Counted from the first letter of the stretch, positions 45,049 through 54,528 are shown. The stretch: 64,000 bases of DNA from Rickettsia endosymbiont of Ceutorhynchus obstrictus (GCF_964026565.1 NZ_OZ032162.1:496001-560000); one strand, 5' to 3'. The notes: a model not told the origin generated them from the sequence alone. A program made the numbers and translations.

Positions 45049-45240
45049 GGCGTTGTTGCATAGATACCCCAAACGTCATTGCGAGCGACCAAAGGGAGCG
45101 CGGCAATCTAGAAAATAATAAGTTTCATAGCATTTTTTGCTATTTTTTCTCTGGATTGCCACGTCGGGACTACGTCCCTCCTCGCAATGACGGTGCTTTT
45201 TTACAAGGATTTCGATCCATGCAACAACGCAGGCTTGACC
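45049..45240. repeat. 192-bp repeat, copy 1 of a tandem pair
   Basis: Runs from GGCGTTGTTGCATAGATACC through the 'gtcattgcgagcgacc...cgcaatgacgg' palindrome to CCATGCAACAACGCAGGCTTGACC. It is nearly identical to 45434-45625. The MITE-like copy 6 separates the two. Confidence 0.8.
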
Positions 45241-45424
45241 CACTACTGTACGAACGTTTAAATAAAGAGGTAAAAATTCTGTCATTCCGTGGCTACGACC
45301 ACGGAATCCGGCTTATAATATCATAAAAAGATTCTAAAATAAGTCTAATATGGCTTTATTTTCCTGGATGCCGTGATCAAGTCACGGCATGACACAGCCT
45401 TTTTTCAACGTTCGTACAGTAGTG
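45241..45424 (-). mobile_element. MITE-like element M, copy 6 (184 bp), 9-bp target duplication
   Basis: 18-bp terminal inverted repeats intact. GGCTTGACC direct repeats lie at 45232-45240 and 45425-45433, the reverse complement of the target in copies 3-5. Internal hairpins are intact. It is inserted exactly at the joint of a tandem duplication of a 192-bp repeat. Confidence 0.85.
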
Positions 45425-45433
45425 GGCTTGACC

Positions 45434-45625
45434 GGCTTTGTTGCATGGATACCCCAAACGTCATTGCGAGCGACCAAAGGGAGCGCGGCAATCTAGAAAA
45501 TAATAAGTTTCATAGCATTTTTTGCTATTTTTTCTCTGGATTGCCACGTCGGGACTACGTCCCTCCTCGCAATGACGGTGCTTTTTTACAAGGATTTCGA
45601 TCCATGCAACAACGCAGGCTTGACC
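45434..45625. repeat. 192-bp repeat, copy 2 of a tandem pair
   Basis: Starts GGCTTTGTTGCATGGATACC and is otherwise nearly the same as 45049-45240, ending in GGCTTGACC then ACGGCATGAC. It has the same length as copy 1. Confidence 0.8.
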
Positions 45626-45665
45626 ACGGCATGACAACGTTACTTAATGAGAGAATATTGGAATT

Positions 45666-46565
45666 ATGATTACCTTTAACAAAGAAACAGACTTTATTTC
45701 TATTATAGCCCCTTCTTCCAGTTGTCGTGATGCTGAAAATAGATTAGAGGAAGCAAAAAAGATATTAGTAGAGCGAGGGTTTAAAGTTTTAGTAGATGAT
45801 AAAATTTTTGCCGGAGATGAATTACCTTTTTTTGCTGCTCCTAAAACTGAACGGCTAAGAATGTTTAAGGAAGCAATGGAAAACTCTGAAGTTAAAATTA
45901 TCTGGGCTTTTCGTGGAGGGTATAGCTGCGGCGAATTTGCCCAGGAGTGTTTTGATATAAAAATGGCAGGTGATAAAATCCTGATAGGTTATAGTGATAT
46001 CACTGTTTTGCATTTATTACTGAATCAATATTATAATATGCCGAGTATTCACGGCTCGGTTTTAACATCCTTATTGCCTTCTACTAATCAAGATATTCAA
46101 GAGATAATAAATATAATTGAGGGCGAAGATAGTAAAATAGCAGTTATGCCGATTAATAAACCTAATGAAAATAATATAGTAGGAAAAGTTAGTGGCGGTA
46201 ATTTAACTGTTTTAACTAAAATGATCGGTACAAAACTTTCTCCTAACCTTGATAAGAAAATTTTAATATTGGAAGATGTTAATGAAAAAGGTTATGCTAT
46301 TCATCGTAATTTAATGCAGCTAAAAAATGCCGGAATGTTTGATAATGTCAAAGCTATAATTTTCGGTGATTTCACTAATAGCGATGGAAATGAAACAATT
46401 TCTATAGAAGCTTTTTGCCGTAATCATATCCCGCAACTGCCGACATATCATGCTCTAGGAATCGGTCACGGTCAAATAAATCATCCTTTTATAATGAATC
46501 ATGAAGCGGTAATAGAAGGTAATTATCTTAATTTTACTAGCCCATTTCAGCTTATCGGTAGTTAA
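45666..46565 (+). CDS. Cytoplasmic S66-family peptidase (LD-carboxypeptidase type)
   Basis: 299 aa, no signal peptide. S66 triad: S110 (IGYSDIT), E203 (ILEDVN), H268 (GIGHGQ), with the RGGYSCGE loop at 83-90. It is probably an LdcA-like murein tetrapeptide LD-carboxypeptidase for cell-wall recycling, or an MccF-type hydrolase. It differs clearly from the exported copy at 20625 (signal peptide there). Its stop codon touches the hemC start with no gap (TAA then ATG at 46566), so the two are translationally coupled. Confidence 0.88.
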   Translation: MITFNKETDFISIIAPSSSCRDAENRLEEAKKILVERGFKVLVDDKIFAGDELPFFAAPKTERLRMFKEAMENSEVKIIWAFRGGYSCGEFAQECFDIKMAGDKILIGYSDITVLHLLLNQYYNMPSIHGSVLTSLLPSTNQDIQEIINIIEGEDSKIAVMPINKPNENNIVGKVSGGNLTVLTKMIGTKLSPNLDKKILILEDVNEKGYAIHRNLMQLKNAGMFDNVKAIIFGDFTNSDGNETISIEAFCRNHIPQLPTYHALGIGHGQINHPFIMNHEAVIEGNYLNFTSPFQLIGS

Positions 46566-47468
46566 ATGAAACAGCTTATTAAAATAGGGACAAGAAAGAG
46601 TCCGTTAGCCTTAATTCAAACTAATCTAGTGGTTGAGCAAATAAAGCTCAACTTTCCAGCTATTGATTGTGAAATAATCCATATCGTAACCGGCGGGGAT
46701 TTAATTCAAGATAAAGCTCTGTATGACATTGGCGGTAAGGCTTTATTTTTAAAGGAAATAGAGCAAGCATTGTTAGATAAAAAAATAGATTTAGCCGTTC
46801 ATTCTTTAAAAGACGTACCCGGAAGAATACCGCAAGGGTTAATAATTGCTGCCGTGTTAGAGCGAGAAGACCCAAGAGATGCTTTTATTTGCACGCGGTA
46901 CAAATCAATTGAAGAGTTGCCGCAACATGCAATAGTAGGTACGTCGTCACCTCGAAGAAAAGCGTTTTTGCAAAAAATAAGACCGGATTTGCAGATAGTA
47001 ACTTTTCGTGGAAATATAGATTCAAGAATCAGAAAATTAATGAATAAAGAAGTTGATGCAACGATTTTAGCCTATGCCGGGCTTGCAAGGTTTGAATGCT
47101 TTAATCCCGAATATTGTAATTTAATTGATATCAGGCAAATGCTCCCCGCTATAGGGCAAGGGGTTATTGCGGTAGAAACCCTAGAAGAAAATAACAAGAT
47201 GCTTGAGATATGTAGGAAAATTAATCATTTGCCAACCTCGGAATTAATAAAGCCTGAGCGAGCATTTTTAGAGTATTTAGATGCAAATTGTCGCACGCCC
47301 GTAGCTGCTTATTCTACTTATCAAGGAGAAGAGAAAATTAAAACCGACTATATGTTAGGTAGTGTAGAGGGTAGTAAAATGGTTTTCCATACTGAAATTA
47401 CTACTATAAAAAACTCTAGAGAATCAGGAATAAAAGCAGCAAAAATAATGTTGAAGAGGATAGGTTAA
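46566..47468 (+). CDS. hemC: Porphobilinogen deaminase (hydroxymethylbilane synthase)
   Basis: Assembles four porphobilinogens into hydroxymethylbilane in heme synthesis. 300 aa. The start IKIGTRKSPLALIQTN, the HSLKDVPGRIP loop, GTSSPRRKAFL and the dipyrromethane cofactor cysteine C242 in LDANCRTPVA are all present. Length is typical. It follows the S66 peptidase gene with zero spacing and is followed by a repeat block, so the two genes form a small operon. Confidence 0.97.
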   Translation: MKQLIKIGTRKSPLALIQTNLVVEQIKLNFPAIDCEIIHIVTGGDLIQDKALYDIGGKALFLKEIEQALLDKKIDLAVHSLKDVPGRIPQGLIIAAVLEREDPRDAFICTRYKSIEELPQHAIVGTSSPRRKAFLQKIRPDLQIVTFRGNIDSRIRKLMNKEVDATILAYAGLARFECFNPEYCNLIDIRQMLPAIGQGVIAVETLEENNKMLEICRKINHLPTSELIKPERAFLEYLDANCRTPVAAYSTYQGEEKIKTDYMLGSVEGSKMVFHTEITTIKNSRESGIKAAKIMLKRIG

Positions 47469-47474
47469 AGCATG

Positions 47475-47720
47475 TTCTATGTCATTCCCGTGCAAACGGG
47501 AATCCAGGCTTTTCTTTGTCATGCTGAACTTGTTTCAGCATCTCTTTAACAGATCCTGAAATAAATTCAGGATGACTATAATTTTTCTAGCTTCCCGTTT
47601 TCACGGGAATGACATACTGCCGCTTTATCGAGCCATGCAACAAAGCCGGCTTGACCACGGTATGACAAGTTTTAAGCGATTTTAACCATCCATGCAACAA
47701 CGCCACGCGGGAATGACATT
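47475..47720. repeat. Composite hairpin repeat
   Basis: CCCGTGCAAACGGG, GCTGAACTTGTTTCAGC, CCTGAAATAAATTCAGG and CCCGTTTTCACGGG hairpins, then GAGCCATGCAACAAAGCC, GGCTTGACCACGG and a second end CCATGCAACAACGCC. It lies between convergent hemC and cytochrome b561 genes. Confidence 0.7.
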
Positions 47721-47735
47721 AATCTACTTTAATTC

Positions 47736-48281
47736 CTAGCTGCTTCCTATCCACATCCTTTTAAGAACGTTATCTTTCCTAATAAAATGATGATAAAGAG
47801 CAGCTAAAATATGAAGAATGATTAAAGCCGAGAATATAAGGGCGCAGCTTTCATGAATTTTTTTGAAGATTTTTGCTGTTTGTTTATCTTGCATGAATGA
47901 TTTAATAGTAAATAATCCGTAAAAATCGATATCGTGATTTGCTAGGATCGTCATAAGAAAGCCGCTAACGGGCATAATCAACATCAAAATATATAATAAG
48001 TTAATATTGATTGTTGCGGCTTTTTTTTGCCAATTCGGTAAATCAAGAGGTAAGGCGACGGAAGCGTTATAAAACTTCCATAACAACCTTACTATTACTA
48101 ACGATAATACTAATATGCCTGTTGCTTTATGAAGGGCATAAAGCTGTAGGTTCTGTTGTTGATCTGCAAGGTCACCCATCACAAACCCGACAATAATCAT
48201 TATGATAATTATAACAGTCATTATCCAATGAAAGAGCTTGGTAATTAAGCCGTACGAATTTTCAGTATTTTTGATTATCAT
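47736..48281 (-). CDS. cybB: Cytochrome b561 (CybB-like)
   Basis: 181-aa membrane protein with four helices (about residues 14-36, 50-70, 88-110, 143-165). Heme-ligand histidines are expected at H17 in LFHWIMTVIII, H50 in YALHKATGIL and in the C-terminal HESCALIFSALIILHILAALYHH helix. Bacterial b561 proteins transfer electrons from quinol, in some cases to superoxide. Its start is close to a repeat block. No partner gene is adjacent. Confidence 0.9.
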   Translation of the reverse strand: MIIKNTENSYGLITKLFHWIMTVIIIIMIIVGFVMGDLADQQQNLQLYALHKATGILVLSLVIVRLLWKFYNASVALPLDLPNWQKKAATININLLYILMLIMPVSGFLMTILANHDIDFYGLFTIKSFMQDKQTAKIFKKIHESCALIFSALIILHILAALYHHFIRKDNVLKRMWIGSS

Positions 48282-48299
48282 GATAGCCTCAAAATTTTA

Positions 48300-48545
48300 A
48301 TGTCATTCCTGCGAAGGTGTTGCTTGCTTTGATATCATTCCCTGCGTCCTTTTATGTCATTCCCGCGTAGGCGGGAATCCAGTCTTTTCTTTGTCATGCT
48401 GAACTTGTTTCAGCATCTCTTTAACAGATCCTGAAATAAATTCAGGATGACTATAATTTTTCTGGATTCCCGCCTGCGCGGGAATGACACCGAGGGCGTT
48501 TTTAACCATCCATGCAACAAAGCCGCTACGACCACGGAATGACAG
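48300..48545. repeat. Composite hairpin repeat
   Basis: CCCGCGTAGGCGGG, GCTGAACTTGTTTCAGC, CCTGAAATAAATTCAGG and CCCGCCTGCGCGGG hairpins, then the GGCGTTTTTAACCATCC arm, CCATGCAACAAAGCC and a CTACGACCACGGAATGAC fragment. It fills the gap between cytochrome b561 and the S9 peptidase gene. Confidence 0.7.
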
Positions 48546-48557
48546 TACTAACGTTAC

Positions 48558-50606
48558 TTACCTAATAGCCTCGTCAATAATTTTTTCTGCCGTCTCACCG
48601 CTAAAATTTTCTTTATCGTTTAATATTAGGTTAGAGCCTTTTAAATCTGTGCCTATATGCTCTTTTCTCCCTTTCAAAATTTTAGCTAAAAATTGTTCGG
48701 CTAAAGCATAATATGATAATCTATTTGCCGGTCTGGCAAAGCCGTGTCCTTCATCTTTATAAAGTGCATAAATCACCGGAATTTTTCTAGCCTGCATAGC
48801 TTTTACTATTTGATCGGATTCCGCTTGTACTACGCGTGGGTCGTGAGCTCCTTGAGCAATAAAAAGCGGTTTTTTAATATTGTCGATAAAGTTTATCGGT
48901 GATCTTTGTCTTAAAAATTCTTTTTCTTCTTCGGTATCCCATGGACCGATTCTTGTTTTATAAATACTAAGAAGAGGGATTACGTAAGGTGCTTTAGTTT
49001 CTACGTGAGTTAATAAATTAGACATGCCGACCACGTCGACACCGCAAGCAAATACGCTAGGCGTCATGGTCATACCGACGAGTGTGGCGTAGCCTCCGTA
49101 GCTTCCGCCCATAATAGCGATTTTATCGGGATCGGCTATATTATTTTTAATCGCCCAATTCACGCCGTCAATGAGATCGTCGTGCATTTTACGACCATAT
49201 TCTAAATTGCCGGCATTAAGAAAATTTTTGCCGAAACCGGTAGAGCCTCGGTAATTTATGCTAAGCACCGCATAACCACGATTCGCCAGCCATTGATGTT
49301 CCGGATCATATCCCCAACTATCACGCGCCCATGGTCCGCCATGTACGTTAATTATTAACGGTAATGTTTTACCCGGTATATTATCTTTATCAAGCTGAAC
49401 GTCATTCGGAAAAGTGATATAGCTAACTAAATCCAACTCGTCTCGTGACTTAATAATTACCGGTATCATCTTAGCTAAGTTATATTGTTCAAGGGCCTTA
49501 CGGTTGGAAAATAAAAATTCGGCTTTTTTCTTTTCACGGTTATATTTGTAATATTTTACCGGGGCATTGTCGCTTAAATAAGCAACTAACCACATCTTAT
49601 CGTCAAGTGTTCGGCTATTGATAATTAAGTCTCCACGATCGATATTTTGTAAATACTCAATATCTTCTTTAATTGAATTATCTAAAATTTTATAAGAAAC
49701 TCTTTCATAATTAACTGCTACCGCTTGAGGAGTTCCTTTAGTCGGATGCACGGCGAATATTCCGACATCTGCTTTATCGTCTTCAGCGATTAACTCCGTC
49801 TTACCGGTAGTTAAGTTTAAAGATTTGAGTGCTGAGGTGTTACGATCGCGTCCGTCAAGTATGTAAAGAATATCGCCGCTAGCGTCAAAGCCAAGAAAAG
49901 AAGTATTAAAGGAATCTTCCATAGATATTTTAGTAAATAACTTCCATTCGCCGTTTTTCAGTTCGTGATATTCGGTATTGCTGTTTTCATCTAATAGCTC
50001 CCCGAATCTTATTTGTAAGTCATCGTCAACCGTGAAGCCGGTAAATTTTTCGTTTTTGAATATTAGTTCTTTTTCTAAACTATTAAGATTTAATTTATAA
50101 ACATCGAAATATTTAGGGTCTCGATCATTTAAGGCAATTAATATCTCGTTAGGGAGCTTATGACTAATTCCTAAAATAAAGGCTAATACTTTACTTTTAG
50201 GCGTAATAAGCTTTGTTTCTTTGGTCTCGATATTATAGCTATAAATACGAAAATTTTCATCTCCCTTATAATCTTGGGAGTATAAAATATTTTTATTATT
50301 ATAGGCTATGGAATATGATCTAATACCGCGTTCCTTATCATTGGTTATTACTTCTGCTTTACTTAAGTCATCTGAAGGTGCTAGCCAAATATTTAGTACG
50401 CCGTCTTTTGGCGCGATATAAGCAATATATTTACCGTCATGGGTTAAAGAAACTCTCATTTTATCAGGATTACCGAATAAAACTTGCCGGGGAATTAGTG
50501 TATTATTATCATTTTTAGCAATTATTTTAGCTTGAGCTTGGGTTTGAAACATAAAAATAATAGAAAATATTGTTAATATAGTACCGATAATACGGGAAAA
50601 ATGCAT
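48558..50606 (-). CDS. S9 family prolyl oligopeptidase-type peptidase, exported
   Basis: 682 aa. An N-terminal signal peptide (MHFSRIIGTILTIFSIIFMF then QTQAQA, cleavage near residue 26) is followed by a beta-propeller (about 30-400) and an alpha/beta hydrolase domain with HGGPWARDSWGY, nucleophile S502 in GGSYGGYA, D589 in AHDPR and H621 in EGHGF. It is probably a periplasmic dipeptidyl or acylaminoacyl peptidase that trims oligopeptides. The frame is open to 50654, but the extra 16 codons derive from repeat DNA; ATG 50606 gives the signal peptide at the N-terminus and is preferred. Confidence 0.92.
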   Translation of the reverse strand: MHFSRIIGTILTIFSIIFMFQTQAQAKIIAKNDNNTLIPRQVLFGNPDKMRVSLTHDGKYIAYIAPKDGVLNIWLAPSDDLSKAEVITNDKERGIRSYSIAYNNKNILYSQDYKGDENFRIYSYNIETKETKLITPKSKVLAFILGISHKLPNEILIALNDRDPKYFDVYKLNLNSLEKELIFKNEKFTGFTVDDDLQIRFGELLDENSNTEYHELKNGEWKLFTKISMEDSFNTSFLGFDASGDILYILDGRDRNTSALKSLNLTTGKTELIAEDDKADVGIFAVHPTKGTPQAVAVNYERVSYKILDNSIKEDIEYLQNIDRGDLIINSRTLDDKMWLVAYLSDNAPVKYYKYNREKKKAEFLFSNRKALEQYNLAKMIPVIIKSRDELDLVSYITFPNDVQLDKDNIPGKTLPLIINVHGGPWARDSWGYDPEHQWLANRGYAVLSINYRGSTGFGKNFLNAGNLEYGRKMHDDLIDGVNWAIKNNIADPDKIAIMGGSYGGYATLVGMTMTPSVFACGVDVVGMSNLLTHVETKAPYVIPLLSIYKTRIGPWDTEEEKEFLRQRSPINFIDNIKKPLFIAQGAHDPRVVQAESDQIVKAMQARKIPVIYALYKDEGHGFARPANRLSYYALAEQFLAKILKGRKEHIGTDLKGSNLILNDKENFSGETAEKIIDEAIR

Positions 50607-50639
50607 AAAGACTAAATTATTTGTTATAAAAACACCGTC

Positions 50640-50869
50640 ATTGAGAGGAGGCACAAAGTGCCGACGGTGGGGCTTTGTTGCACGGCTCTAAAAAAGTGTC
50701 GTATGTCATTCCCGCGTAGGCGGGAATCCAGGCTTTTCTTTGTCATGCTGAACTTGTTTCAGCATCTCTTTAACAGATCCTGAAATAAATTCAGGATGAC
50801 TATAATTTTTCTGGATTCCCGCTTTCGCGGGAATGACATCAAAAATTTGATCCATGCAACAAAGCCGGT
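50640..50869. repeat. Composite hairpin repeat
   Basis: GGCTTTGTTGCACGGCTC, CCCGCGTAGGCGGG, GCTGAACTTGTTTCAGC, CCTGAAATAAATTCAGG, CCCGCTTTCGCGGG, closing with GATCCATGCAACAAAGCC. It is a complete example of outer ends plus four-hairpin core, very similar to the copy at 55618. Confidence 0.75.
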
Positions 50870-50917
50870 CAAGTCACGGCATGACACAGCCTTTTTCTTA
50901 ACGTTCGTACACTAGTA
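50870..50917. mobile_element. Remnant of MITE-like element M (right end only)
   Basis: 'gtcacggcatgacacagcc' followed by AACGTTCGTACACTAGTAG matches the last 48 bases of the 185-bp element with a few changes, including in the terminal inverted repeat. GGCTTGACC follows. The rest of the element is replaced by the end of a GGCGTTG-family element. Confidence 0.7.
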
Positions 50918-50957
50918 GGCTTGACCACGGTATGACAGTCCTTTATGCTATACCAAA

Positions 50958-51596
50958 TTACACTCTTTCAACGTTACTTAAAAACCAATCTACGTCGCTA
51001 GTGTTGGTGCTGCGGGTAAATGTCCATTCTTCTTTAAGGTTTTCAAGCTTATCAACAACATTTTTGCCTTGAAATAATAGCTTAATAAAAACATTATTAC
51101 CGAACATATAAATCTCGGAAAATTGTGCGTTTAAACTAGTTGAATCTATAAAATCCCCGTAACTTGGTGCTATTTCTTCAAATTTTTCTAAAAATCTTTT
51201 ATCTATTAACTGTGATAGCTCATCTTTTTGCTTATTAGTTACTGCTTCAATAATCATTTGAAACGCTGCTTTGGCATTATTTATAAAACTAACCGGTCTA
51301 AATGATCTAAGGCGTTTTTGTAGCATTTCCATACCGTCAACGACCGGCGTTAGATTTTGCTCGACTATCAAACCGTCTAAAGCTTTTAAATCTTCGGCAG
51401 TCGGTTCAGTTTTTTTAGCAGAATCATTTGAATTTTTTGAAGTATAAGTAACGTCTTTAACAGGCGGCTCGCCGAAATATGATTTGTTTTTAGTCGGATC
51501 GTCGTCGGAAGTAGAGCCAAGCGTAGTAATTAGCTTATTAATAATAAAAAAAGCGATACCTGCAAAAATTAATAACTCGATTATTTGAGCGGACAT
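50958..51596 (-). CDS. Tim44-like domain protein (TimA)
   Basis: 212 aa. An N-terminal membrane anchor (about residues 4-22) precedes a variable linker and a C-terminal Tim44-like/Tim44-MRPL45 domain from about residue 85 (FINNAKAAFQMIIEAVTNKQKDEL, RFLEKFEEI, EWTFTRS). It is the bacterial homologue of the mitochondrial import motor anchor; in Caulobacter TimA is membrane-bound. The role in Rickettsia is not established. No operon partner is visible. Confidence 0.88.
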   Translation of the reverse strand: MSAQIIELLIFAGIAFFIINKLITTLGSTSDDDPTKNKSYFGEPPVKDVTYTSKNSNDSAKKTEPTAEDLKALDGLIVEQNLTPVVDGMEMLQKRLRSFRPVSFINNAKAAFQMIIEAVTNKQKDELSQLIDKRFLEKFEEIAPSYGDFIDSTSLNAQFSEIYMFGNNVFIKLLFQGKNVVDKLENLKEEWTFTRSTNTSDVDWFLSNVERV

Positions 51597-51782
51597 TGAT
51601 GTTTTACTCTCAAAATATTTAAAAATGATAATAATATTCTATTACAAAAGAGAAGTTTTTAAAAGTTATTTATGTAATAGAGTCTATAATTTTAAAAAAA
51701 TGATTCGAGGAAACATTGCTTGCGGAGGTTAAAATTGTTATAAAAAAGCTGTTTTGAATATATAGATAAAACAAAAAAAAAT

Positions 51783-52943
51783 TTATTTTAGGACTTCTTT
51801 ATATAATTCTAAATTTTTTCGGAGCATCAAATCAAGAGAAAAATCATTAATTACAGTATGTCTTGCTGCTTCTTCAATTTTTTTAGCTTCATCGGTATTA
51901 AGGATGGATAAACAATAATCAATTTTTTGGGCTAAATCATCGGCATCATTCGGTTTGACGTGAAAACCTGTTATATTATCGCTTATTGTTTCAACCGCTC
52001 CGCCGATATTAGTGGCAATAACAAGTTTTTCCATAGCCTGACCTTCAATAATAGTGCGACCAAAAGCTTCGGGTTCAATTGAGGCAGATATAATTATATC
52101 CGAAATGCCGTATAAATGTATTATATCGGAATCATTACCGAAAATTTGAATTTTATTTTGTAATTTTAAATTAGTGATAAGTTCTTTTACTCGATTGGTA
52201 AAATTAGGATGCCTAGACAAATCTCCAACCATTAAACAATAAAAATCTCGATGTTTTAATTTACTTAATGCCTCTACTAAAACAAGGTGACCTTTCCAGC
52301 TCGTCATACGAGAAGGTAATAATATTATAGGAACGTTGCTAGGGGCGCCGTATTTTTCTCGGCATTTCGTGAGCTTTTCTTGAGTAAGATTCGTCGGATC
52401 AAAATAATCGCAATTTACTCCGCGATCAATTACCTCAATTTTATCTTCATCAACTTTATAATTTTCTAATAAATGTTTTTTTACGAAATTAGAAACGGCG
52501 ATAATTTTTTCGCCCTTAAGCATGATGCTATTATAATATTTTTTAAGCGAATTGGAAATATTATAAATACCGTGAAAAGTGGTTATGAATTTAGTATTAG
52601 TTGCTTTTGCCGCCAAGTAAGAACTCCAAGCCGGTGCTCGCGACCTAGTATGTATTAAATCCACCTTATATTTTTTAATTATGTCTGCTATTATTTTTGC
52701 ATTACGCCAAATCATAAAAGGATTTTTAGTAGCGCTATTCACGTAAATATGCAAGATATCGTTATTGTCTAATTCTTTAACCAAGGTACCGCCGGCAGAA
52801 ATAACGATCGGGGTATGACCGAGTAGCTTAAGATGTTTTGCGACTTCTATCGTACCTCTCTCCACTCCGCCTGAAACTAGAGCAGGAACTACTTGTAAAA
52901 TAGTATATTTATTGTATCGTTTAGTTGAGTCTGATGAAGACAT
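51783..52943 (-). CDS. Glycosyltransferase family 4 protein
   Basis: 386-aa GT-B enzyme. The N-terminal LVSGGVERGTIEVAKHL is the acceptor-side glycine loop, and the C-terminal domain has PSRMTSWKGH and the nucleotide-sugar E-x7-E motif EPEAFGRTIIEGQAMEKLVIA. It probably builds LPS or another envelope glycan; donor and acceptor cannot be told. Its start lies 17 bases from that of the divergent alpha/beta hydrolase gene (counted from 52961), so both promoters must lie within the coding ends. Confidence 0.92.
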   Translation of the reverse strand: MSSSDSTKRYNKYTILQVVPALVSGGVERGTIEVAKHLKLLGHTPIVISAGGTLVKELDNNDILHIYVNSATKNPFMIWRNAKIIADIIKKYKVDLIHTRSRAPAWSSYLAAKATNTKFITTFHGIYNISNSLKKYYNSIMLKGEKIIAVSNFVKKHLLENYKVDEDKIEVIDRGVNCDYFDPTNLTQEKLTKCREKYGAPSNVPIILLPSRMTSWKGHLVLVEALSKLKHRDFYCLMVGDLSRHPNFTNRVKELITNLKLQNKIQIFGNDSDIIHLYGISDIIISASIEPEAFGRTIIEGQAMEKLVIATNIGGAVETISDNITGFHVKPNDADDLAQKIDYCLSILNTDEAKKIEEAARHTVINDFSLDLMLRKNLELYKEVLK

Positions 52944-52960
52944 TAAACTATATTATTGTA

Positions 52961-53731
52961 ATGAATAAATTATATTATACACCACAAGAGGGGTTTGTTG
53001 TCTATAATAATTATAAAATTACCGATAAAAATGTTCCGTCTGTAATTTTTTTACATGGATTAATGTCCAATATGAGCGGAGAAAAAGCTCTTTATTTAAT
53101 GGATTATTGTAAAAAAAATAATTATAATTTTATCACCTTCGATAATTTCGGTCACGGCAATGCATCGGGAAATTTTGTAAATCAGACGATCGGCTCATGG
53201 CTTTCGGGGCTTGAGTTAGTGTTAGATAAATTGATAGACGATAAAGTTATTTTAATCGGTTCGAGCATGGGAGGATGGTTAGGCATACTTGCCGCTTTGA
53301 ATTTTCCAAGCAAAATAAAAGCCAAGATAAAAGCTTTGATTTGTTTAGCGCCGGCGGCTGACTTTACCGAAGATATTTGGCAAAATTTATCGAAAGAAGA
53401 TAAAACTAAAATGCAACAAGAAGGTTTGCTTGAAATAAGCGGGCGGAATTGCCGAGATAAATATCCGATAAGCTATAATTTAATATTAGAAGCAAAAAAG
53501 CATTTATTATTAACGCGTGATAATATTGATATAAATATTCCTATTCATTTAATTCACGGAATGCTTGATGAGGATGTGCCTTATAATATTTCTATTAAAT
53601 TATTGGAAAAAATAGTAAGTAAAAAAATGGTAATGAAACTTATAAAAGACGGAAATCATAAACTTTCGAGAGAAGAAGACTTAAAAATAATCGTCAATTC
53701 CCTTGAGGAAGTAATTAAAATAACTAACTAA
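52961..53731 (+). CDS. Alpha/beta hydrolase
   Basis: About 256 aa. The oxyanion segment VIFLHGLMSNMSGEKA, nucleophile elbow GSSMGGWLG, acid in MLDEDVPYN and catalytic His in DGNHKLSRE form a complete triad. It resembles small serine esterases/BAAT-like hydrolases; the substrate is unknown. A frame is open from ATG 52925, but that would overlap the start of the divergent glycosyltransferase; ATG 52961 (MNKLYYTPQEG) is preferred. It is followed by DUF2608 and adaptor genes in the same direction (20-base gap, then an 11-base overlap), suggesting one operon. Confidence 0.88.
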   Translation: MNKLYYTPQEGFVVYNNYKITDKNVPSVIFLHGLMSNMSGEKALYLMDYCKKNNYNFITFDNFGHGNASGNFVNQTIGSWLSGLELVLDKLIDDKVILIGSSMGGWLGILAALNFPSKIKAKIKALICLAPAADFTEDIWQNLSKEDKTKMQQEGLLEISGRNCRDKYPISYNLILEAKKHLLLTRDNIDINIPIHLIHGMLDEDVPYNISIKLLEKIVSKKMVMKLIKDGNHKLSREEDLKIIVNSLEEVIKITN

Positions 53732-53751
53732 ATTAAACTTAAAAATATTTT

Positions 53752-54528
53752 ATGAATCAATCTAATTTTACAACAATAACCAAAATACATGATTTTAAAG
53801 AAATTATGGAAGAAGTTGAGCAAGCGAATCGTGAAAGCTTAGTACTATTTGACGTAGATGACGTCGTAGTTATGGATACGGATGAGTATAGATTAACACA
53901 TAATTATAGAAAGGAATTATTGGCCGGTATTGAAAAACGACTATCAAAAGAGCAGTGTGAATTATTGCTTAGCATCATTTTAAAAGAGCGAAAAGCACGC
54001 TTTGTTAATCCCGATATTCTTGAGATATTTGAGAAATTAAAACAAAATAAAATTTCGACCATGGCTTTAACTAAACTACCGACCGGAAAATTCGGTGTTA
54101 TTAAAGATATGGTAGAGTGGCGTATTAAAGAATTAAATGATCTAGAAGTGAATTTTATGGAATTAACGCCGATAACAGATGAAATTTTAATAAAAGAATT
54201 TGATGTAGGTTACGGCATTCCAACTTTAAAAGATGGAATAATATTTACGGCTGAATATGATAAAGGAAGCGTGCTTGAATATGTTTTACGTGAAAAGAAT
54301 TATTACCCTAAATCAATAATATTTATCGATGATATTTTAGAAAATCTAGAATCATTACAAAAAACATGTAATGATTTACAAATTAATTATCACGGATTTG
54401 AATTTACCGGCTCGGCTATCGTGCCTGAACCTGATTTAGATGAACAGCTTGAAAAGATTAGATTTGAGATTTTGGAAAAAGAATATCGTTGGTTAACCGA
54501 TAAGGAGCTAGCATTACATGTACAATAA
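53752..54528 (+). CDS. DUF2608 family HAD-like protein
   Basis: 258 aa. The HAD-type motif I is DVDD at 34-37 (LVLFDVDDVVV), and a late motif FIDDILENL near residue 197 supplies the acidic pair. The middle LTKLPTGKFG is like motif II/III. This matches DUF2608, a HAD-related family common in intracellular bacteria such as Rickettsia and Legionella. No signal peptide is seen, so it should be cytosolic or secreted by another route. The substrate is unknown. Its 3' end overlaps the adaptor gene by 11 bases. Confidence 0.85.
   Translation: MNQSNFTTITKIHDFKEIMEEVEQANRESLVLFDVDDVVVMDTDEYRLTHNYRKELLAGIEKRLSKEQCELLLSIILKERKARFVNPDILEIFEKLKQNKISTMALTKLPTGKFGVIKDMVEWRIKELNDLEVNFMELTPITDEILIKEFDVGYGIPTLKDGIIFTAEYDKGSVLEYVLREKNYYPKSIIFIDDILENLESLQKTCNDLQINYHGFEFTGSAIVPEPDLDEQLEKIRFEILEKEYRWLTDKELALHVQ

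Noticed and set aside
50607..50654. N-terminal extension of the S9 peptidase
   Set aside because: The extension would hide the signal peptide behind residues derived partly from repeat DNA; ATG 50606 puts the signal peptide at the N-terminus.
51597..51782. 186-base gap between timA and the glycosyltransferase gene as a small RNA locus
   Set aside because: It is AT-rich with no clear promoter, hairpin or conserved motif; I see nothing to support a feature.
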